Below the pieces are notes generated by a model, which worked only from the letters and a program-made list of their open reading frames with translations, searched no databases and was not told where the DNA came from. Shown one piece after another: positions 8,875 to 16,915 of a DNA stretch of 64,000 nt. The DNA comes from Tepidiphilus margaritifer DSM 15129 (GTDB lineage: Bacteria > Pseudomonadota > Gammaproteobacteria > Burkholderiales > Rhodocyclaceae). Location: NCBI RefSeq assembly GCF_000425565.1, contig NZ_AUDR01000013.1:62001-126000 (forward strand). Direction: 5' to 3'. Each line of letters begins with the position of its first letter. Position 1 is the stretch's first letter. The position numbers were made by a program, and so were the translations under genes.

Positions 8875-9930
8875 TCATTTCAGCGAAGCGGCGATGTCGA
8901 TGACGAAACGGTACTTCACGTCGCTCTTCAGCATGCGCTCGTAGGCGGTGTTGATGTAGTCGATGGGGATGAGCTCGATGTCCGAGACGATGCCGTGCTC
9001 GGCGCAGAAGTCGAGCATCTCCTGCGTCTCGCGGATGCCGCCGATGAGCGATCCGGCGAGGCTGCGGCGCCGGAAGAGCAGATTGAAGACTTCGGGCGAA
9101 GGGTGCGGCTCGGAAGGGGCGCCCACGAGGGTGAGCGTACCGTCGCGTTTCAGGAGCTGCAGGTAGTCGTCGAGCCGGTGCGGAGCGGCCACCGTGTCGA
9201 GGATGAAGTCGAGCTGCTCGCGGTAGCGGGCCATTTGCTCGGGATCCTTGGAAATGCAGACTTCGTCGGCGCCGAGCCGCTTGGCGTCGGCCGTCTTGCC
9301 GGGCGAGGTGGTGAAGAGCACCACGTGCGCGCCCATGGCGTGGGCGAGTTTGACGGCCATGTGCCCGAGCCCGCCCAGGCCGACAATGCCTACCCGTTTG
9401 CCCGGGCCGACCTGCCAATGGCGCAGCGGTGAATAGGTGGTGATGCCAGCGCATAGCAGCGGCGCCACCGCGGCGAGGTCCTTTTCCGCATGCTTGATGT
9501 GCAGCACGAAGGATTCTTTCACCACGATGACTTGGGAGTAGCCACCGTAGGTGTTTTCGCTACCGGGACCTCGGCCGTTGTACGTGCCGACGAACCCTTC
9601 ACGGCAGTATTGCTCCTCGCCACTCGCACAGGCGTCGCAATGGCCGCAGCTGTCGACCATGCAGCCGACGCCGGCGAGATCGCCGACCTTGAAGCGGGTG
9701 ACCTTTTCCCCCACGGCGACCACGCGCCCGACGATCTCGTGCCCGGGCACGCAGGGATAGATCGTGTTCTTCCACTCGTTGCGCGCCTGGTGCAGGTCGG
9801 AGTGGCACACGCCGCAGTAGAGGATCTGGATCTGTACGTCGTAGGGCCCCGGCTCGCGGCGGGCGATTTCCCAGGGAACGAGCGGGGAATGCGGGTCGAA
9901 AGCGGCATAGGCTTTGGCGGGAATGCTCAT
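8875..9930 (-). CDS. Zinc-dependent NAD(P) alcohol dehydrogenase (YahK/cinnamyl-type)
   Basis: 351 residues, medium-chain dehydrogenase family. The catalytic zinc ligands are in CGVCHSDLHQ (about 38-47) and GHEIVGRV (about 62-69). The structural zinc cysteines are in CGHCDACASGEEQYC (about 93-107), and the NADP-binding GLGGLGHMAVKLA is near 180. This matches the CAD/YahK aldehyde reductase branch. GAGGAG precedes the ATG at 9928-9930. It heads an operon adh-SDR-46 aa-flavodoxin. A TATAGT hexamer lies on this strand at 9974-9979, with no clear -35. Confidence 0.88.
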   Translation of the reverse strand: MSIPAKAYAAFDPHSPLVPWEIARREPGPYDVQIQILYCGVCHSDLHQARNEWKNTIYPCVPGHEIVGRVVAVGEKVTRFKVGDLAGVGCMVDSCGHCDACASGEEQYCREGFVGTYNGRGPGSENTYGGYSQVIVVKESFVLHIKHAEKDLAAVAPLLCAGITTYSPLRHWQVGPGKRVGIVGLGGLGHMAVKLAHAMGAHVVLFTTSPGKTADAKRLGADEVCISKDPEQMARYREQLDFILDTVAAPHRLDDYLQLLKRDGTLTLVGAPSEPHPSPEVFNLLFRRRSLAGSLIGGIRETQEMLDFCAEHGIVSDIELIPIDYINTAYERMLKSDVKYRFVIDIAASLK

Positions 9931-10055
9931 GAGTCGCTCCTCGGAACGAGAGAAAAATCGCAGGCGATCATTCACTATAGACCATCGTCCAAGGGTACGC
10001 GGTTGGGCGGAGGCAGAGGTTCTTGATCGGTGCTCCGCCCGGAAAGGATCTGCGA

Positions 10056-10508
10056 CTACAGCAGACGGTTGAAGATCTCGATCGCACGATCCCAGTGCGT
10101 CGTGTCGGGGTTTTTCACGTTGGGATCGATCGTACGGAAGGTCTTGGCCAGAGCCACCGTCAAGCCACCGACGATCTGCGGCAGCATGGCACGGACTTCT
10201 TCGTCGTATTCGAGGTCGAGGTGGGGCAGCTTGGCGAGCTGCTCCAAGATGGGCGCGAGTTCGAGCTCTTCGTCGAGTTCGCGGAAGGCATGCATGCTTT
10301 CCTGGAGGCCTTTCGTCAAAGGAAGATCCCAAGGGCGAATGACGTCTCGAGCGTTGGATTTGGCCGCCGCCTGGCTGACGAGCAACAGATCGTAGAGTTT
10401 CTGGTCGAGAAATTCAGTCAGCCGGCGCAGGTCGTTCTTGTCGACGTCGAGCCCGGCCGCGCGCCGGAAGAGCCGTTCGAAGCGGGAAACTGCCATGATG
10501 TCGCTCAT
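10056..10508 (-). CDS. DUF1931 protein, predicted double histone fold
   Basis: 150 residues. The family (Aquifex AQ_328 type) is known to fold as two fused histone folds. Here the first half (residues about 8-75, AAGLDVDKNDLRRLTEFL then NARDVIRPWDLPL) and the second half (about 85-150, EYDEEVRAMLPQIVGGLTVALAKTF) both show the helix-loop-helix pattern. Whether it binds DNA is not established. AAGGAGG precedes the ATG. It is monocistronic, with its own promoter (10551-10579) back to back with that of the metallophosphoesterase gene. Confidence 0.8.
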   Translation of the reverse strand: MSDIMAVSRFERLFRRAAGLDVDKNDLRRLTEFLDQKLYDLLLVSQAAAKSNARDVIRPWDLPLTKGLQESMHAFRELDEELELAPILEQLAKLPHLDLEYDEEVRAMLPQIVGGLTVALAKTFRTIDPNVKNPDTTHWDRAIEIFNRLL

Positions 10509-10550
10509 TCGTGCCTCCTTGGGTAAGCATTTCGACTGATTGCTGACTCT

Positions 10551-10579
10551 GTTATAGGAACTATGGTGACGAAAAGCAA
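10551..10579 (-). promoter_or_regulatory. Sigma-70-like promoter of the DUF1931 gene
   Basis: On the minus strand TTGCTT (10574-10579) and TATAAC (10551-10556) are separated by exactly 17 bp, about 45 bp before the ATG. It is arranged back to back with the plus-strand promoter at 10583-10612, so the two -35 regions nearly touch. Confidence 0.6.
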
Positions 10580-10582
10580 GCC

Positions 10583-10612
10583 TTGCAAAATTCTGCGCCC
10601 TTCCCTATAACG
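10583..10612 (+). promoter_or_regulatory. Sigma-70-like promoter of the metallophosphoesterase gene
   Basis: TTGCAA (10583-10588) and TATAAC (10607-10612) are spaced by 18 bp, giving a leader of about 35 nt to the ATG at 10654. Divergent from the DUF1931 promoter. Confidence 0.5.
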
Positions 10613-10653
10613 ACGAACGGATGTCATTGTGGATAGAAGAAAGGAGGAAGACC

Positions 10654-11342
10654 ATGCGTAAACACACGAGGCGGGTATTGGCGACGAGCCACATTGCGGG
10701 TCAGCTCGACCCTTTGGGACGGCTGGTGGAGATGGTCGGTGAGCTCGACGTCGATGCGGTCATGATCGTCGGTGATCTGGTGGCCGCGGGAGGGGTTCAT
10801 CGTGCCGATGCCTATCGCGAAGTATTCGGCAAGCTCGGAGCGATGCGTGTGCCGACGTTCTTCGTCCCGGGCGCTCACGATGCGCCGCTGACGATTATCT
10901 GCGAGAAGCCTACAACCTCGAGCTGACTTTTCCGATGCTGCATGGGGTCCATGGGACGCTCGCCTTCGCGCCGGGTCACGTGGCAGTGCTGGGCATGGGC
11001 GGTGAGATCGGCCAGATGGGAGGGCGTGAAGAGCGCGAGCGCCTTTATTATCCCGAATGGGCGGTCGAGTATGTCTTGAAAGTTCTCGACGAATTGAAGG
11101 ACTACGAGAAAATCTTCCTCTTTGCCACTCCTCCGGCGCACAGGGATTGGGAGAAGGGGTCGCAGGCGCTCACCACGCTGATCAATACCTTTGCCCCGAG
11201 TCTGGTGGTGGTCGATGCGCCCCATCGGCACCATGCCGAAGTAGGTACGAGCCTGGTGGTCGCTCCAGGACGGTTGTCGGAGGGGGATTTCAGTATCGTC
11301 GACTTGCGCAGCCGCAAGATCGAAGCGGGCAACGTGCGCTGA
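10654..11342 (+). pseudogene. Metallophosphoesterase, broken by a one-base frameshift
   Basis: The N-terminal part starts at the ATG at 10654 behind AGGAGG and reads VLATSHIAGQLDPL, MIVGDLVAAGG and VPTFFVPGAHDAP. That frame stops at 10926. From G10890 the frame one base earlier continues without a break (DDYLREAYNLELTFPMLHG, then VLGMGGEIGQMGG, DAPHRHHAEVGTSL) to 11342. A single missing G between CCGCT and GACGAT restores a product of about 229 residues with the GDL/PGAHD/HRHH pattern of a calcineurin-like phosphoesterase. No slippery heptamer is visible. It is therefore a recent inactivating indel or a sequencing error. The promoter and ribosome-binding site remain intact. Confidence 0.75.
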
Positions 11343-11386
11343 GATCCGATCTCTCCTTGGGTCCATAAACCTTCCTTTTGGCATGG

Positions 11387-11415
11387 TTGTCGCGGCGACG
11401 GACCCGTTCTATGAT
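11387..11415 (+). promoter_or_regulatory. Sigma-70-like promoter of the molybdo-hydroxylase operon
   Basis: TTGTCG (11387-11392) and TATGAT (11410-11415) with a 17-bp spacer, about 100 bp upstream of the first start codon at 11517. It lies in the 174-bp gap after the metallophosphoesterase remnant. Confidence 0.55.
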
Positions 11416-11516
11416 GGGTTTTGTCGTGCCGCCGGGAAGGAAGGCCGTTTCAGTGCGCAGCAGCGCAGTCCTGTTGGGGGGGCGACGCCCGGCTTCTCTG
11501 CCCAAGGAGAGACTCT

Positions 11517-11975
11517 ATGATTGCATTTACGCTCAACGGTCGGCCGACCACGGTCGAGGTCGACCCGGGTACGCCCTTATTGTGGGTGCTGCGCGACCAG
11601 CTGCAGCTCAGGGGGACCAAATACGGCTGCGGCATCGCCCAATGCGGTGCGTGCACGGTGCATCTCGACGGGCGAGCGATTCGTTCCTGTCTCACGCCGG
11701 TGTCGATGGTGAGCGGCAAGCGCGTCACCACCATCGAAGGGGTGGGCGAGACGCCGGTCGGCCGCGCCATCCAGAAGGCCTGGCAAGAGGTCGACGTGCC
11801 CCAGTGCGGCTATTGCCAGTCGGGACAGATCATGGCGGCCGCGGCTCTGCTTGCCGAGCATCCGCGTCCGAGCGAGGCGCAGATCGTTGCCGCGATGGAC
11901 GGCATTCTCTGCCGTTGCGGTACGTATAACCGGATCCGCAAGGCGATTCTCGAGGCCGCGGCAGGGGGTGCGTGA
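11517..11975 (+). CDS. 2Fe-2S small subunit of an isoquinoline 1-oxidoreductase-type molybdoenzyme
   Basis: 152 residues with both [2Fe-2S] domains of the xanthine dehydrogenase family. The plant-ferredoxin type cluster is in [18 protein letters not shown] (about 38-55). The helical domain cluster is in [12 protein letters not shown] (about 99-110) and [14 protein letters not shown] (about 137-150). It passes electrons from the Mo site to an acceptor. AAGGAGA seven bases before the ATG fixes the start; the open frame back to 11421 is not used. Its TGA overlaps the start of the large subunit. No FAD subunit is nearby, as in IorAB-type enzymes. Confidence 0.9.
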   Translation: MIAFTLNGRPTTVEVDPGTPLLWVLRDQLQLRGTKYGCGIAQCGACTVHLDGRAIRSCLTPVSMVSGKRVTTIEGVGETPVGRAIQKAWQEVDVPQCGYCQSGQIMAAAALLAEHPRPSEAQIVAAMDGILCRCGTYNRIRKAILEAAAGGA

Positions 11976-14158
11976 TGTTTTCGCTCAATGAACTCCAGCG
12001 TCCGGCGCGACGTAAATTCCTGCGTGACCTGGCCGTGCTCGGCGGCGGATTGGTGATCGGTTTTCGTCTGCCCGAGAAGGGAGGGCGCGCCTGGGCGGTC
12101 GAGGAAGCGGTGGCTGGGGCGGCGAAGGTCTATCCGCCGAATGCCTTCATCCGCATTGCCCCGGACGACTCCGTCACGCTCATCGTGAACAAATCCGAGA
12201 TGGGCCAAGGGGTCTATACCTCGCTGCCGATGCTGATCAACGAGGAGCTCGATGCGCCTTGGGCGCGCATCCGCATCGAGCCGGCGCCGGTGGCGGCGGT
12301 CTATAACCATACCCAGTTCGGCTTGCAGCTCACGGGCGGGAGCACTAGCGTCGCGTCCTCTTGGGAGCAGCTGCGGCGCGTCGGGGCGAGCGCGCGTCTT
12401 CTCTTGATCGAGGCGGCAGCCCGGCGTTGGGGGGTACCGGCCACTGCCTGCAAGGCCGAGAATGGGCGCATCTTCCATCCCGCCGGCAGCACGTCCCTGA
12501 GTTACGGGGAGGTCGCGGAAGAGGCGGGCAAACTGCCTTTGCCGAGTGAAGTGCCGTTGAAGGATCCGAAAGATTTCAAATGGATCGGTAAGTCACTCAA
12601 ACGCCTCGACACGCCGGAGAAGATCACCGGTAAGGCGGTTTTCGGCATCGACGTGCGCCTGCCCGACATGCTGACGGTACTGGTGGCGCGATGCCCTGTG
12701 TTCGGCGGCAAGCTCAAGCAGTTCGATGCCACTGAGGCGCTGAAAGTCCCCGGCGTGGTCGGCGTCTATGAAGTCCCGACCGGCGTGGCGGTGGCGGCCA
12801 GCGGTTTCTGGCCGGCAAAAACGGCGCGCGACTTGTTGCAGATCGAGTGGGACGAAGGCGAGGGGGCAGCGCTCTCGACGGCGAAGCTGCGGGAATCGTA
12901 TTTCGCGCTCGCTCGCACCCCAGGCGCGGTGGCGCGGCGGGACGGAGACGTGGTGTCTGGTTTCAAGGCGGCGGTGAAGACGGTGCATGCCGAGTACGAA
13001 GTGCCGTATCTGGCCCACGCGCCGATGGAGCCGCTCAACGTCACCGTCGACCTGCGCCCCGATCATTGCACCATCTGGACCGGTACGCAGTCGCAGACGC
13101 TCGATCGCATGGCGGCTGCTGCGGTGTCGGGATTACCGCCCGAGGCGATCGAGATTCACACCACTTATCTCGGCGGCGGCTTCGGTCGACGGGCGAACCC
13201 TCATGCCGATTTCGTCACCGAGGCGGTGCAGGTCGCCAAGGCGGTCGGCAGGCCGGTGCAGGTGATCTGGACGCGTGAAGACGACCTGCGCGGTGGTTAC
13301 TACCGCCCGATGTGGGTCGATGTGATCGAAGCGGCGATCGGCAAGGGCGGCAAACCCGTGGCGTGGAAACATACGATCGTCGGTCAGTCCATCATGGAAG
13401 GCACGCCGATGGCGGCAGTGATGATCAAGGACGGGGTCGATGCCGCCTCGGTCGAAGGGGCGGCGACGATTCCTTACCTGATCCCGAACGTTCAGGTGGA
13501 ATTGCATAGCCCCAAGAACCCTGTGCCGGTGCAGTGGTGGCGCTCGGTGGGGCATTCGCACACGGCCTTCGTCGTCGAGACGATGATCGACGAGTTGGCT
13601 CACCTCGCGCGCCAGGATCCGGTGAAATTCCGTCTGAGCTTGCTGCCGCGTACTTCGCGCCATCATGCCGTGCTGCAGTTGGCGGCGCAGAAAGCGGGAT
13701 GGGGCAAGGTGAAACCTGCGCCGGGTCATGCCTTCGGCGTGGCGGTGCATGAATCCTTCGGTAGCGTCGTGGCCGAAGTGGCCGAGGTTTCGCTGGAAAA
13801 CGGCCAGGTGCGGGTACATCGCGTGGTGGCGGCGGTCGACTGCGGCCGGGTGATCAATCCCGACGGGGTGGTGCAGCAGATCGAAGGTGGGATCGTCTAT
13901 GGACTGGCTGCCGCGCTGCACGGCGAGATCACGCTCGAGGGAGGTCGGCCGGTGCAGTCGAACTTCCATGATTATCCCATTCTGCGCCATTCCGAGATGC
14001 CCCAGGTGGAAGTGCACCTCGTGCCGAGCGAAGCACCGCCGAGCGGCGTGGGCGAACCGGGCACGCCGCCCATCGCGCCGGCGGTAGCCAATGCACTTTT
14101 CGTCCTGACGGGGAAACGCGTGCGGCGATTGCCCTTGGCGCGTGAAACCTTTGCTTGA
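11975..14158 (+). CDS. Molybdopterin-binding large subunit, isoquinoline 1-oxidoreductase/aldehyde oxidase type, Tat-exported
   Basis: About 727 residues. Residues 10-35 hold a twin-arginine signal ([19 protein letters not shown]), so the enzyme should fold with its cofactor and be exported, carrying the small subunit along. [16 protein letters not shown] (about 70-85), GGGFGRR (about 402-408) and [17 protein letters not shown] near the C-terminus are molybdopterin-dinucleotide/Mo contact regions of the IorB/CoxL-like family. GEPGTPP would carry the catalytic Glu. The start uses ATG at 11975 (TGATG overlap with the small subunit); a GTG one codon earlier is also possible. Substrate unknown. 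MocA downstream supports an MCD cofactor. Confidence 0.88.
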   Translation: MFSLNELQRPARRKFLRDLAVLGGGLVIGFRLPEKGGRAWAVEEAVAGAAKVYPPNAFIRIAPDDSVTLIVNKSEMGQGVYTSLPMLINEELDAPWARIRIEPAPVAAVYNHTQFGLQLTGGSTSVASSWEQLRRVGASARLLLIEAAARRWGVPATACKAENGRIFHPAGSTSLSYGEVAEEAGKLPLPSEVPLKDPKDFKWIGKSLKRLDTPEKITGKAVFGIDVRLPDMLTVLVARCPVFGGKLKQFDATEALKVPGVVGVYEVPTGVAVAASGFWPAKTARDLLQIEWDEGEGAALSTAKLRESYFALARTPGAVARRDGDVVSGFKAAVKTVHAEYEVPYLAHAPMEPLNVTVDLRPDHCTIWTGTQSQTLDRMAAAAVSGLPPEAIEIHTTYLGGGFGRRANPHADFVTEAVQVAKAVGRPVQVIWTREDDLRGGYYRPMWVDVIEAAIGKGGKPVAWKHTIVGQSIMEGTPMAAVMIKDGVDAASVEGAATIPYLIPNVQVELHSPKNPVPVQWWRSVGHSHTAFVVETMIDELAHLARQDPVKFRLSLLPRTSRHHAVLQLAAQKAGWGKVKPAPGHAFGVAVHESFGSVVAEVAEVSLENGQVRVHRVVAAVDCGRVINPDGVVQQIEGGIVYGLAAALHGEITLEGGRPVQSNFHDYPILRHSEMPQVEVHLVPSEAPPSGVGEPGTPPIAPAVANALFVLTGKRVRRLPLARETFA

Positions 14159-14762
14159 ATCGAGAGAAATCGCCGCCCTGGTGCTGGCGGCCGGCCGGGC
14201 GCGGCGTTTCGGGGCGGACAAGCGGCTGGTGCTGCTCGAAAATGAGGGGCAGGTCCAGCCGCTCATCGTCCACGCGCTGCGACCTTGGTTCGCGGTCTTC
14301 GCCAAGGTTGCGGTGGTGCTGCGGCCGGACGACGGCGAAGTGCGGCGTGTCTTGGTCGATGCGTTCGCGGATCGCGTGCAGTGCGTCGAATGCCTGCGTG
14401 CCGACGAGGGGATGGGGCATAGCCTCGCCGCGGGCGTCGCCGCGACCGCCGAGGCTCGCGGTTGGGTCGTCGGGCTGGCCGACATGCCCTGGGTACCAAC
14501 CACCGCGATCGCTGGGGTGCGCGACGCGCTCATGTCCGGTGCCGCGCTCGCGGCAGCGTATCGTGCCGCTCGACGGGGGCATCCCGTCGGTTTTTCTGAC
14601 CGTTATCGGCAAGAACTGATGGATTCGACGGGTGACGTGGGGGCCCGTCTTTTCTTCCAACGCGATGCCGAGCACGTCGTTCGTGTCGCGATCGACGATG
14701 AAGGCATTTTTGCCGACGTCGATACCCCGCAGGACCTCATTTTTTCCAGGAGTACATCATGA
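14142..14762 (+). CDS. MocA-like molybdenum cofactor cytidylyltransferase / NTP transferase
   Basis: 206 residues of the MobA-like nucleotidyltransferase fold. The N-terminal loop is [15 protein letters not shown] (about 16-30), followed by [10 protein letters not shown] (about 90-99) and the metal-binding Asp in LADMPWV (about 112-118). The C-terminal half includes [11 protein letters not shown]. MocA makes molybdopterin cytosine dinucleotide, the cofactor form of this hydroxylase family. Overlap with the large subunit gene (17 nt) supports a dedicated maturation role. The exact nucleotide specificity cannot be read by eye. Confidence 0.8.
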   Translation: MKPLLESREIAALVLAAGRARRFGADKRLVLLENEGQVQPLIVHALRPWFAVFAKVAVVLRPDDGEVRRVLVDAFADRVQCVECLRADEGMGHSLAAGVAATAEARGWVVGLADMPWVPTTAIAGVRDALMSGAALAAAYRAARRGHPVGFSDRYRQELMDSTGDVGARLFFQRDAEHVVRVAIDDEGIFADVDTPQDLIFSRSTS

Positions 14763-15355
14763 AGAAACCCGCCGTGACCGAAGTGCCGATCCATCCTCTG
14801 ATCGCCGAGCGTTGGAGCGGTCGCGCGTTCGACGAGGCCAAAGCCGTGACGCGCGAGCAGGTGCTTTCGTTGCTGGAGGCGGCCCGTTGGGCGCCGTCGT
14901 GCTATGGCGATCAGCCTTGGCGTTTCGTCGTGTGGCACCGTACCCAGGATCCTCAGGGGTGGGGCAAGGCTTTTGCCACCTTGTGGCCGTTCAACCAGGC
15001 ATGGGTGAAGCGCGCCTCGCTCCTCGTGCTGGTGTGCGCCGATCCCCTCTTCTCCTATAACGGCGAACCCAACGCCTGGGCTGAATATGATTGCGGCGCC
15101 GCGGCCGAGAATCTCTGCCTGCAAGCCGTGGCCCTGGGGTTGATGTCGCACCCCATGGCCGGATTCGACGCCCAGGCGTTGCGTACCGTGGCCGGCGTAC
15201 CGGATCGCTACAAAGTGATTTCGCTCATCGCCGTGGGACATCCGGCCGAGCCGGACGTGCTCGACGGGGAACTCGCCGAGAAGGAACGCGCGCCGCGCGA
15301 GCGCAGGCCACTCACCGAGTTGTGCTTTGCCGCTGCATGGGGTAAGCCGCTGTAA
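14759..15355 (+). CDS. Nitroreductase-family protein
   Basis: 198 residues, FMN-dependent nitroreductase fold. SGRAFDEAKAVTREQVLSLL is followed by EAARWAPSCYGDQPWRFVV near residues 40-58, which is the N-terminal FMN-binding block. The later AAAENLCLQAVALGLMSHPM is the usual helix. CAGGAG precedes the ATG, and the start overlaps the mocA-like stop as ATGA. It may share a substrate pathway with the exported hydroxylase, but this is only inferred from coupling. Confidence 0.82.
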   Translation: MKKPAVTEVPIHPLIAERWSGRAFDEAKAVTREQVLSLLEAARWAPSCYGDQPWRFVVWHRTQDPQGWGKAFATLWPFNQAWVKRASLLVLVCADPLFSYNGEPNAWAEYDCGAAAENLCLQAVALGLMSHPMAGFDAQALRTVAGVPDRYKVISLIAVGHPAEPDVLDGELAEKERAPRERRPLTELCFAAAWGKPL

Positions 15356-15376
15356 AGCGATACCATTTTCTCCTCC

Positions 15377-15404
15377 TTCAGGACTTCCCTCCGTACTATA
15401 TAAT
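15377..15404 (+). promoter_or_regulatory. Promoter with consensus -10 before the CsgG-like lipoprotein gene
   Basis: A perfect TATAAT lies at 15399-15404, with TTCAGG (15377-15382) at a 16-bp spacing as a weak -35. The distance to the ATG at 15477 is about 70 bp. Confidence 0.5.
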
Positions 15405-15476
15405 CGTGCGGCCGTCCTGGGGTGCCGATGCCATCGGCGCAGGACGGTCGGGTTCCATCAGACACGCGAGGGAGTC

Positions 15477-16505
15477 ATGAATCATCTCACGAAGATCACG
15501 GTGGGCGCAGGTGTGCTCGCCCTTGCCACGCTCGGCCTGACGGCCTGCGAAAACATGCCGGTGAACATGGGCAGTTCTTCGGCGAAGACGGTTGCGACCG
15601 GTTCGGCCGGCGGAGCGAACAGCGACAACGCCAATGCCCAGCTCGAGCGTTGTGACCGGCCATTCGGGACGGTGGCCATCGTCGAGGACCAGCAGGCCGA
15701 TTGGTACCGGTATTTGACCAATGAATACAAACTGACGTCGACGGTGCCGGTATTGCGCCTGCTGATCCAGCAGTCGAACTGTTTCATTGTGGTCGATCGC
15801 GGCCGCGCGATGAACAACATGAAACAGGAACGCGAGCTGATGCAGTCGGGTGAGCTGCGCGCCGGCAGCAATTTCGGCAAGGGGCAAATGGTGAGTGCCG
15901 ACTACACCATCACGCCGGAGGTGATCTTCAGCCAAAAAGGGACGGGTGGCGTGGGCGGCGGCATGGGCGGCTGGGTCGGCGTGGCCGCCGCGGTCGCCGG
16001 CAGCATCAAGACCAACGAGGCGTCTACCTTGCTCATGCTCACCGACAATCGTTCGGGGGTCCAGGTGGCAGCGGCCGAAGGGTCGGCCTCGAACACCGAT
16101 TTTGCCCTGGGTGGATTGCTCGCCGGCGGCGGGGTGGGCGGTGGTCTGGGGGGCTATACCAACACGCCCCAAGGAAAGGTGATCGCCGGAGCGTTCATGG
16201 ATGCCTACAACCAGCTGGTACGGGCAGCGCGCAACTACGCGCCCCAGAGCATGGGTGACCGGCAGATGGGTACCGGCGGCCGGCTTGGGGTCGAGGGAGC
16301 CAGCCAGACCGGCGGCTATCAGGGTCAGAAAGTGTCGCTGAAGACGGCGCAGCAAAAGCTGATCCGCTTGGGATACCTCGAAGGGGCGGCCGACGGCAAG
16401 ATGGGCGAGAAAACGCGCCAGGCGCTCGAGGCGTTCCAGCGTGATCGTGGCTTGCCGGTCACGGGTCGGCTCGACGAGGCTACCAGCGCCGAACTGGCGA
16501 AGTAA
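15477..16505 (+). CDS. CsgG/LpoB-like lipoprotein with C-terminal peptidoglycan-binding domain
   Basis: 342 residues. A signal peptide ends at the lipobox LGLTAC, with Cys24 as the lipidated residue. The middle part (about 55-255) looks like the CsgG/curli-assembly fold: GTVAIVEDQ, VLRLLIQQSNCFIVVDRG, ADYTITPEVIFSQKG. It includes a long Gly-rich hairpin near 155-175. The last 60 residues form a PG_binding_1 domain (KTAQQKLIRLGYLEGAADGK, then GEKTRQALEAFQRDRGLPVTG). This suggests an outer-membrane lipoprotein that touches murein, conceivably a synthase activator or secretion pore. GAGGGAG precedes the ATG. It is monocistronic with its own promoter. Confidence 0.78.
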   Translation: MNHLTKITVGAGVLALATLGLTACENMPVNMGSSSAKTVATGSAGGANSDNANAQLERCDRPFGTVAIVEDQQADWYRYLTNEYKLTSTVPVLRLLIQQSNCFIVVDRGRAMNNMKQERELMQSGELRAGSNFGKGQMVSADYTITPEVIFSQKGTGGVGGGMGGWVGVAAAVAGSIKTNEASTLLMLTDNRSGVQVAAAEGSASNTDFALGGLLAGGGVGGGLGGYTNTPQGKVIAGAFMDAYNQLVRAARNYAPQSMGDRQMGTGGRLGVEGASQTGGYQGQKVSLKTAQQKLIRLGYLEGAADGKMGEKTRQALEAFQRDRGLPVTGRLDEATSAELAK

Positions 16506-16519
16506 ATCCGCATTCCTCC

Positions 16520-16906
16520 TCAGCAGTCTTTTTCCAGATCCTCCACCACGACCGACAGGGCGTTGGTGGAGATCAACACTTCCGCGAGCGACAGCAGTAG
16601 GGAGAGCACCAGCGCGGCGAGGCTCATGCCGAAGAGGATCTTGCCGAGCAGGGTCTCGTGCACGAAGAGTGCGCACATCGATAAGGCACAGAGCAGAAAT
16701 CCCAGCACGCCGAATCCCTGCATGTATTTTATGAGCATGATTCGTCGTTTCAGGCCCGGAATCTGGCGACGGATGACTTCGGCCTTGCGATCGGGCGAGG
16801 CGTGGAGTTGCCGGATGATCTGGGCGAGCGCCAGGAAACGGTTGCCATAGGCGAGCAGCACGAGTGAGATCGCCGGGAAGAGGAGTGCGGGCGTGGTCAG
16901 GTCCAT
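16520..16906 (-). CDS. DUF2721 membrane protein
   Basis: 128 residues with three membrane helices: about 5-25, 60-82 and 87-112. LYGN-type ALLFPAISLVLLAYGNRFLAL at the N-terminus and a basic loop (RRQIPGLKRRIMLIKYMQ) match DUF2721. Function unknown. It starts 9 nt after the GH13 stop and is probably expressed with it. It is convergent with the lipoprotein gene across 14 bp. Confidence 0.75.
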   Translation of the reverse strand: MDLTTPALLFPAISLVLLAYGNRFLALAQIIRQLHASPDRKAEVIRRQIPGLKRRIMLIKYMQGFGVLGFLLCALSMCALFVHETLLGKILFGMSLAALVLSLLLSLAEVLISTNALSVVVEDLEKDC

Positions 16907-16915
16907 GATCCAATT

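Noticed and set aside
10880-10900. Programmed -1 frameshift in the metallophosphoesterase gene
   Set aside because: No slippery heptamer, Shine-Dalgarno-like stimulator or downstream structure is apparent.
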